Shown piece after piece: positions 56,640 through 64,000 of a DNA stretch of 64,000 nt; the stretch's first letter is position 1, and each line of letters opens with the position of its first letter. The stretch is from Gnetum montanum (taxonomy: Eukaryota; Streptophyta; Gnetopsida; Gnetales; Gnetaceae). The position numbers were made by a program, and so were the translations under genes. The DNA lies in the NCBI GenBank assembly GCA_015680685.1, contig MNCI01001310.1:191281-255280 (forward strand), read 5' to 3'. Below the pieces are notes generated by a model, which saw only the letters and a program-made list of their open reading frames with translations, ran no database searches and was not told the DNA's origin.

Positions 56640-59383
56640 TTTGTGGAACTCATGTGGTTCTAGGTGGTGGTGGCTCCTCCATGGGTTGCTTCCCCTTGTC
56701 TTGTGCTATAGGCTTTGGGATTTGATGGCTCTGAAGGAGTGCCTGGAGCTTTTCTTCTTCAATTCAAGGATCCTATGTCGTCCATACTGATGCACCAATG
56801 TTTGATGGAGTTGGCACCTCCCATGGACATGGTAGTTGTGGGAACATCTTATTTGCTTTGACGTACTAGGCTGCAAACAACCATTGTTCCTCCTCATAGG
56901 CTCTATCTTTGTCCTTGTACTCTTGAAAATCTATAAGCCATCGAGCCAAGTCTGTTGTGACATCTTTTTGGCCTTGGTAGTTGGTCTTAACTACCTCTAG
57001 TTCAAAATTTCCGACTTCTAGCTTCTACAACATTTTCTTATGCTTTGCAAATTCTACTTCATATTTGGTGTAGGTGGCAACTACCTGCTTTTCGAGCTCT
57101 ATTCTCGGGCATCCTGCTGTAAACATGGCTATATTGGCATATCGTAGGTTTGCCAATTCCATGTACTCTATGAGATCTTGAATTTGTAGGTCCCAGCTTT
57201 TAAGCTTTGCTTGGTGGAAAAATGCATATGTGTCCAATATGGCCTGCCAATCAGTGTGTTGAGCACTAAAAGTGTTGATGTGGGCCTTGGTCATATGGAT
57301 CTCCTTTTCTATGACTTGCTTGTACATCCCCACATGGTCTCTAAAGTGCTCCCTTAACTTTTCATGCCGCTTGGCCTCATTTTTCGATGCGCTTATTTTG
57401 ATGGTCATCTTCTAATGGATTGCGTGTATCTCCTCCATTGAGAGGGTTTGATTCTCTCTGGCCAAACGGTTCATGTCTTGGTTGACCTTGACCAACTATT
57501 CTTGTAATTGTTGAAATTTTTTCTTGAGAACATTCTTCTATTTTTCCATAGTGGTTAACCAAAGATTGTCAGCAACGAGCTATTTATTCTCTTCTTGTAA
57601 GGCCTTGAGTGCTTTAGCGTGCACGTATGTTTGTGCTTGTGCCTTGGAAGCATCCTAGTTGGCCTTTTGCTTCTCCTCTGCTATTCTCTTATTGTCTGCC
57701 AATAATTTATTAAGCTACTCTATCCTGAAGGTGTCTAGCTAGTCTACAGGAATGAATTGAGATGGGTTCCATTATGTAGCTTACAGGGTAACAAGCCTTT
57801 CTTGGAGTCTTGCCAACTCTGCTTTCACATGCTCGGCTCTGATCTCTGCCATGACCATCTTTCCTTTGGTGGAGATGAGGTTTGATTGTGTTTTTGTGAC
57901 ATCTTGTGGGATGTTGAGTAAGGATACCATTACTTGTCCTGTCTATAGCAATCAATCAAGGACATCCTCATGCTTCGCAGGAGTCATTGAGGGATCGACC
58001 AGAGTTTGAGCATCCCATGCTCCTGTGCAATGTAGTTTGTGACCACTTCTATGGCTTTTGCTGCTTCTTGGTGCTGCATAACCACCACTGTGGCCCCTTC
58101 ACCCATTTCCAATTACACTTGGAAAGATGTGGTGTTCCCTAAAATATGTTGTGACCAATGAGTCTCCCCTCCTCCTATTTGAATGGACACCTCGCCCCGT
58201 GCATGATCAATAGAAATTATGGATCATATGGTGTCGTCGATGACGTAGAAGAGATTAGCATCATCATGACTTCCCTAACTAACTGTCTCAACGATGGCCC
58301 TGAGATGGCTCATCGATGGTCAATAATCCTACGGCAGTGGTGATGGTTGGTCTCATTGGCTAATGCTAGGCCTTGCTTGTTGTTGACTGGGCCCTGTGCT
58401 TAGAAGTTGGCTAGGCCCTGTATGAGTTGCAGTGGGCCCCACCATCTATTCTTACTCTGGCTCTAGTGTCTTACCAATACTTTTCCTTGGGGCTAGTGGC
58501 TTTAGTAGTTTGGCGAACGAAGCATTTTGGGCTCTTCTGGGAATGTCATTGGTGTACCCTAGAATACTAGCATGTTTGCACAGCTTCTTGATAAGATAAG
58601 GGAAGGGCAACATGAACTTCCCTGTCTTGTGTTCTTCAAACCATCTCAAGATCTCCATGAGATAAAGATGAGGAAGGTTAGCATTAGCCTTTCCCATCAA
58701 TATCGCACTTCCTCTTGCTGCATACATTGAGAGTCTTTTTAATCCTCTCGTGGGAAAGATGTGATAAGTGCCAATCTTGAAGTATATCCTTTCTTCTAGT
58801 GTCAACTCTCCATATGTCTTGTCCTCTTTGTTGTATGCCTTGTCCAACCAAACTCTTTACATGTCAACATCAGAGTGAGTGGACAGGTGAGCAACTTTTG
58901 GCCTTGTATTCGCAAGGTTCAACACTTTTGAGATGGCCTTGGTGGAAAAATCTATAGACTTACCACAAATGTCAACTGTGGTGCCTTCTTCCTTATTGTG
59001 CCAAAATTGGTATGTTTCTCCTAAGTACCAGGCACCACTTTCAGAGAGGATAGGCCATAATGGAGACCCTTTGAGTTGGTCCCTAATAGCTTCAGGAGTG
59101 AATTCCGTGAAAGGTCCAAAGTTTAGTTCCACAATCATAGCTACCGACGTGGACCTTTCTTGAATAGCCTGGACACACTTCGGGGACAACGTGAGGTGTT
59201 GTCCCTGTTCAGGTGCTTTGGTAGCTCCTCCTTCCTCTTATCTCGACTGCATGGTCGCAGGAATCTCTTGATGGATGCTAAATGATTACGCCTCTTACTA
59301 TGCATGTTGTTTGGGAGACGCTTGTCCTTTGCCTCTCCTGGGTCGCTTGGACACACCTTGAGAGGGTCCTTCTTTTTTTCCAT
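56640..59383 (-). pseudogene. E3 ORF2, the most complete copy
   Basis: The frame starts near 59,383 with a Lys/Arg-rich head. A globular block at 59,189-58,857 has SGAWYLGETYQFWHN, IDFSTKAISKVLNLANTRPK. A second block at 58,847-58,452 has LTLEERIYFKIGTYHIFPT, RGSAILMGKANANLPHLYL and YLIKKLCKHASILGY. Coiled-coil-like parts follow at 57,562-57,025 (IEYMELANLRYANIAMF). The C-terminus near 56,700 carries AQDKGKQPMEEPPPP. The E4 copy has the same order (about 2.7 kb in both). Several stops and shifts break it. Its layout, two conserved alpha-rich blocks and a coiled coil with no enzyme motif, suggests a structural or regulatory protein. It is possibly the Athila-type extra ORF; unproven. Confidence 0.65.
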
Positions 59384-59704
59384 GTTTAGGGGCCATCTAT
59401 AATCACACGAGGTCGACCATTAGTAAGGTCATTTACAAAATTTAAGTTATACATTACTTCTGGCTTAATGAATTTGTTTCTTATTTCGTGTGATCCAGAG
59501 TTAGAAAATCTTGTGGAAATGTCCCCTAAAATTTTTAATATTGGGCCCCTTAATTTGATTAGGTGGCTTTAAAATTTAATTTCTTGGTGTAGGTGAGGAG
59601 ATAAGATTATTTTTGGCACATGTTTATCATCATTTTTTGTAATCAATTACCCTTTATATTATCCTTCAGACAATGATGAATTTAAAAAAATTTATATGCA
59701 ATTT

Positions 59705-59720
59705 GGAGTGTACCTTTCCC
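59705..59720 (-). promoter_or_regulatory. E3 internal polypurine-tract-like motif
   Basis: The minus strand reads TAGTCATGGGGGAAAGG between the internal TATA-like box and ORF2, as in E4 (44,830) and E1 (23,700). Confidence 0.5.
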
Positions 59721-59899
59721 CCATGACTATGTTGAACACTCTGGGTTCAAGTGGGTTCTTTCGGAATAAGAATTGGAGCACTAGCAAGTGAGTTATGGCT
59801 ATTAGAACAAGAGGTGCGCAAGTCACAAGTTGTAGAAGAAAATTTAAAAAATTCCCCCGCGTGAACAGTTGAAAATGATGTTGACGTGTGTGGGGGGTC

Positions 59900-59993
59900 C
59901 ATATATATAGTTTTGTGTGATGCGATATCGTGTATGTGATAACGTGGCCCTGATATCACATCAGACACGATATCACATACGTGATATTGTGGC
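59900..59993 (-). promoter_or_regulatory. E3 internal promoter-like unit: palindrome cassette plus TATA box
   Basis: In the minus sense a cassette with several GATATC and GTGATATCG-type palindromes (59,993-59,920) is followed by AACTATATATATGG (59,910-59,900). ORF2 starts about 520 nt farther on. The E3 LTR cassette is also of the GATATC type. Confidence 0.5.
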
Positions 59994-60000
59994 CTATTTA

Positions 60001-61362
60001 AAGTAGGGTACTTAGAAAAATTGATAAATTTATGAAATTTTAAAATAAAAAATGAAGGACTTAAAGTCAGTGTAAAAGGTCTAGGGTAATATTAAATAGT
60101 CTTGAAGGCAGAAAAAATATAATGGTGTAGAATCTAGCAATGGAATGCATGAATTGGATGAGGAGAAAGGGCATGTGTCGGTTCATAGGAACATTTGAAC
60201 CAAAAGGATAATAAGGGAAAGAGTATTGTAATTCTTGGAGGGTATAAAATGATGTGACGATGATGTGTTGTGAGTGTAGATTACAAGGGTTATGTAAGTG
60301 GGTCCTCTTCAAAGTAAGTTCCAACCTATAATGCCCTTGCATAACCACACCTTAAAATGTCTGTCAGCACTAGAAGGGTTAAATGTAATCTACACCAGTT
60401 CCAGAAAACACACACATGTCGATACCACCATGATGAGGTATGAATTTAATGCTACACAAGACACGAGTCACAAATTCATGAATAACGAGATGAGGTGAAT
60501 TGTAGAAGGGATTACAGAGATTGGGATATGAGGTAACTGGCCTAGGGCACAATGAATCATCAGTGTAAGGCATGATTAATGTGTCATTAACTTGTCACTC
60601 AAAAATCAGGACCAAGTCCATTCCTCTGATCAGTGACATTACATTGTTTCATCCCAATGATAGACAACAATGAGAGTATCATGATGGCAAGGCGCACGAT
60701 CACTTGGCATTTAATACAAGGGAGGAGTGATTTTTTTTTGTGGCACTTGTCTTCTCTTTTCTCTTTTTCTTTTATTTTTTATTTTTTGAATGAATGCTTA
60801 AGCTAGAGAAGCCGACTACCTTTAGGCATGGGTGCATGTGTTTCCAGTGGGACCCCCTAGAATAGCATTGAGTTTCCTTGATTGAGTGCCTTTTGATTAC
60901 TCTTGCTCCCATTTTTCATTAGATCTACAAAGATCTTAGTACAACCAAGCTGCATGATAACTCCTACAGACGTTACCAAAGAGAATCCACAAGTCCTCTT
61001 GATGTCACACCTTGGCCATTCCCGCTTAGTCGATCCTTCTTTGCTCTAGGTATAATAAACACAAGGTTACTTTAAGTTTTAATGATTAGGTATATCATTG
61101 TACCCAAGGTAGAACCTCTTATTAATGGAATGGGTAGGTGGATGTTGTGGTCTCGTTGTTCAAGTAATTAGTCACCTGAGACTTAATAGCAGAGAACAAC
61201 ACCTCAACCAATGAGTCACATGAGTGCTTTATTCATAGATGAGATTACTCATAAAAAGATAAAAATACAAAAAGATAAAGCAATAAATTAAAAGGTGAAA
61301 CACTGGAAAACAAAAAGTTGAAAAATTAAAGAAATGAAAAAACATTTATTAATTCTATATTG
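60001..61362. other. E3 spacer between gag and ORF2
   Basis: Non-coding. It is closely collinear with 23.9-25.2 kb (E1) and 45.1-46.4 kb (E4), including an A-rich stretch directly downstream of the gag stop. Confidence 0.55.
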
Positions 61363-63326
61363 TTAGAATGGAGGATACCCGGCATAGCTAAATGGTTGAG
61401 CATGGCTAGAATTAATAAATGGAAGGTTAGGATCCTTACATGTTGGAAATATTGGGACCTGGTCATACTTACCCCATTGGGGTTCACACACTTGATTAGA
61501 GTTGACATAGTGGGGCAAGTTATAAGATGCGGTGAATTTATATGGGGTTGACCCACTATGGTACTTGTGACTGTAAAATGGTATGCAAGGATCAACATGT
61601 CTCCCCATGTGGCTATATTCATTGGGCCCCATGGTTGTTGGAGTATTGAGTGGTGGCCCTGATAAGGTAACAAGAGGCATTGGGTTCAAAGACGAAGATG
61701 CACCACAGTGTTGAACTTGTGCTGAGTTGGAGGATGCAGTGGATTCGAAACTAAGTTGTCCCTTTCGATGGTTACGTCTAAAGAAGGGATGCCTTTGGTG
61801 TGGTGGGTTTCCGCTATTATTATCAGTAGTAGCACAAGTAATGTTCATGGGTTGATGTTGCGGTGCAAACCCTTCAGGTACAATTGGTGGTGATGTAGAA
61901 GGAGGTGAAGGATGAGAATGTTATTGTTGAGGAAAAGTGTAAGGTACATGAGGTGGCAACCTTGTCGGAGAGGATATGGGTTGATAGTATTGAGGAGAAT
62001 AGTAATAATGTCGCTAGATAGAGGATGTTGACCCAATGTGGGAAACATGATGTTGGACTTGATAAGTATTTAGGTTTGGATGGTATGAAGGGTGTAACGA
62101 GTTTGGGGGCAACCTCCCCCACAACTGGGATTGTTGCCACTGTGATTAAACATAGTATTTCTATATGAACTCTGGATGTAACACTCTTCCCCAATGCTCC
62201 CATAAATGTGCCATGATTGGGCATTACATTGATATGTATGATTAGCAGTTAAGTTCTTATTCTCTTCAACCCTTCTCTTCGATTGTTTAGTGGTATTCCA
62301 TCCTATTTCTTGGTTCGTCATAACTCTATCTTCAATAATGTTGGCATATTCTCCACATTTTTTATGTATCCATTCCATCATCTTATTGATCTTTGCCTCA
62401 ACATCATCTAGTTGCATTGGCAAAGGTAGAAACGATTGCACTTTCTCAAGGTGAGCTGATTTTTCCTCTTTATGGTTATGGACCTTCTCTAGGTTGAGAT
62501 TTTGGTCTTGTCGAGATTTTTTGACATTCTCCCTTTTAGCCATTTCTCCTTTTTATTTTGCTACCCACTTAATAAGCTCTTGGAGTCGGTGGGTTCGTAG
62601 CTTGTATTGTTGACCTCAGGAATACATCCCTAGGGTCTCCCTTATTTCATTACAGAGCCCATCAATAATGTGGTACATTAGCCTTTCCTCAGAGAACTTA
62701 TGGCTTGGGTAGTTGTTTAACAATGCATAATATCTTTCTAAGGCCATGTACAAGGGTTCATGTTGTGCTTGTTTCCACTCTTGGATTTGTTTCCTCAAGG
62801 TTGACACTCTTGCATAAGTTTGATATCTTTCATTGAAGAGTTCTACCATTATTGGCCAACGTCGAATTGACTTTGGTTTTAGGGACCTATACCACACTTT
62901 TGTGTGGCCAATGATTTTCATAGGAAAGAGCTTAAGTTTTTGCCATCCATTATCAATGTTGTTGCATGCACAAGCATCATAGAAGGCTCGTAAATGTTGT
63001 TGCGGATCTAATTCATAGCCTCCTAAGAACTTGGGAAAGTTGTTTAAGTCAAGCATGGGTAGATGGCTTTCCTTGCAATGCCTACGAGATATTTGAATAG
63101 CGTCTTGTATATGCGTTAGGCTCTTAGTGGCCAATAGGGGTTTTCACCACTGGGTAGGTTATGCATTCATGAGTTGGGATGATGTTGTCTTCTTTTATGT
63201 TCATAGGAAACCCCTACATCTAGATTGAGTACTCCAAACTTCGTCTTCTTCATCATATAATTCGTTGGTTCTCCAATGAATTGTCCTACTCTTTGTTGCA
63301 TTACCATAATCTTGTGAGAGAGACAT
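61363..63326 (-). pseudogene. E3 gag
   Basis: ATG at 63,326 (MSLSQDYGN). The core at 63,134-62,616 has GGYELDPQQHLRAFYDAC, KVWYRSLKPKSIRRW and EWKQAQHEPLYMALERYY. The following coiled-coil-like part (62,543-62,070) loses the zinc knuckle through a small deletion after YQCN. The Pro/Ser/Asn-rich tail is open for 161 codons and ends at 61,363 with GYPPF. It is damaged but the freshest-looking of the gag copies together with E4. Confidence 0.78.
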
Positions 63327-63440
63327 AGTTGTGAATTTATGTGTGACTTATTTGCAATTACTTCTTCCTAAAAGATGTATCGTTAATACTTTGTTACAAT
63401 GATATTGTATGACGTAACTAATCTAAATAACTAGCATCAT

Positions 63441-63458
63441 CCCTGGCAATGGCACCAA
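63441..63458 (-). promoter_or_regulatory. E3 primer-binding site, tRNA-Asp type
   Basis: The minus strand reads TTGGTGCCATTGCCAGGG next to the 5' LTR. Confidence 0.7.
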
Positions 63459-64000
63459 TGATGAGTGGCAAGGTACCCCTACACTCAACCATACGAATAT
63501 GAGCATTTCATGCACGATCCGGTCAAACTCCATAGACGGGCTAGTTGTGGTATCTAGATAGTTTCTCGTTGATTGCTGTTTACTATCTTCCCACTTGGAC
63601 TAGTATTTGCTTTGTCACGTATGGTTTTGTCCAAAGTGAGGTGTATGATGTGGTTTCTAACCTAGTGCTACTCATGGAGGCAATGGAAAATAGCTTTAAT
63701 TAAGCTAGGAGGAAAAGGGAGAGAGAATCTAAGTTAGCCTAAGTGCGATGAGCATTCGTCCCTTAATCATCCATACACATCTTGGACCTCGTGCAAGACT
63801 ACCATTGGGATTACCAAGCGCATGGCTTAGGTACGCTACTGGGATACCAAGTAGTCACACTTGAATGCTCGTGATTAAGTTGTACTCATTCCATGTTTAA
63901 GGAGTTTAGGGTGAAGAGATCTTAACTACAAAAGAAATAAATAACAATAATAATTAAATGATTAAACTAAGTGAATGCTACAATGATGAATTAATCTTGA
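63459..64000 (-). repeat. E3 5' LTR, incomplete at the window edge
   Basis: Opens TGATGAGTGGCAAGG and runs collinear with the 3' LTR of E3 to the end of the window. The TATA box and cassette lie outside. Confidence 0.85.

Larger units (their letters stand above)
55622..64000 (-). mobile_element. E3: gag-ORF2 LTR element, right LTR cut by the window
   Basis: Minus-strand element. The left (3') LTR is 55,622-56,457 and the right (5') LTR starts at 63,459 and leaves the window. The interior is 7,001 bp. Order on the minus strand: tRNA-Asp-type primer site (63,458-63,441), gag, spacer, internal palindrome cassette plus TATA-like box, ORF2, purine tract, LTR. The left flank is GTTTT (55,617-55,621); its expected partner is outside. 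No reverse transcriptase, RNase H or integrase was found. ORF2 is more complete here than in E1. Confidence 0.88.

Overview
This is a plant nuclear genomic window, AT-rich, with one real protein gene at the left and about 50 kb of nested retrotransposons to the right. The intron-containing filament-like plant protein gene, the TTTAGGG-type telomere motif, the tRNA-Asp-primed LTR elements, copia and gypsy relics and an endogenous pararetrovirus all point to a seed plant with a large repeat-rich genome. A gymnosperm or early-diverging lineage is possible, but the sequence does not settle it.

Region 1 (1-14.5 kb): a possible N-terminus of a gene running off the left edge (1-77, minus). A complete five-coding-exon FPP gene lies at 3,619-9,283 (minus, 1,145 aa predicted) with a 5' leader and intron probably reaching about 12.3 kb, which includes a candidate 23-codon uORF. 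Region 2 (14.6-16.3 kb): a cluster of seven tRNA-derived SINE-like copies. Region 3 (17-21.6 kb): a gypsy gag relic, a truncated LTR, an LTR-like repeat and a copia pol relic.

Region 4 (21.6-64 kb): several members of one LTR-retrotransposon family. LTRs are about 0.8-0.95 kb with TGATGAG...CTCATCA ends. E1 (21,630-28,101, minus) has target-site duplication CCTAA; E2 (33,526-40,124, plus) has GTTAT; E4 (40,615-49,488, minus) has two LTRs of different subfamilies; E3 (55,622 to beyond 64,000, minus) is cut by the window. There is also a solo LTR (28,925-29,843). E1, E3 and E4 carry gag, then a second ORF (ORF2), and no recognisable reverse transcriptase, RNase H or integrase. E2 carries gag plus a damaged protease. 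They therefore look non-autonomous and should depend on a partner for pol. Between them lie a gypsy integrase relic, a copia relic, and inside that copia an inverted pair of endogenous pararetrovirus fragments meeting at a truncated LTR and a telomere-like motif.

The least ordinary signal is in the E family. Just upstream of the LTR TATA box each LTR has a variable cassette of CpG-flanked palindromes (CGATATCG, CGTATACG or CGTCGACG type). In E3 and E4 a cassette of the same type as that element's own LTR recurs in the interior, again directly upstream of a TATA-like box, about 0.4-0.5 kb before ORF2. This suggests a second, internal promoter for ORF2 that has changed in step with the LTR promoter.
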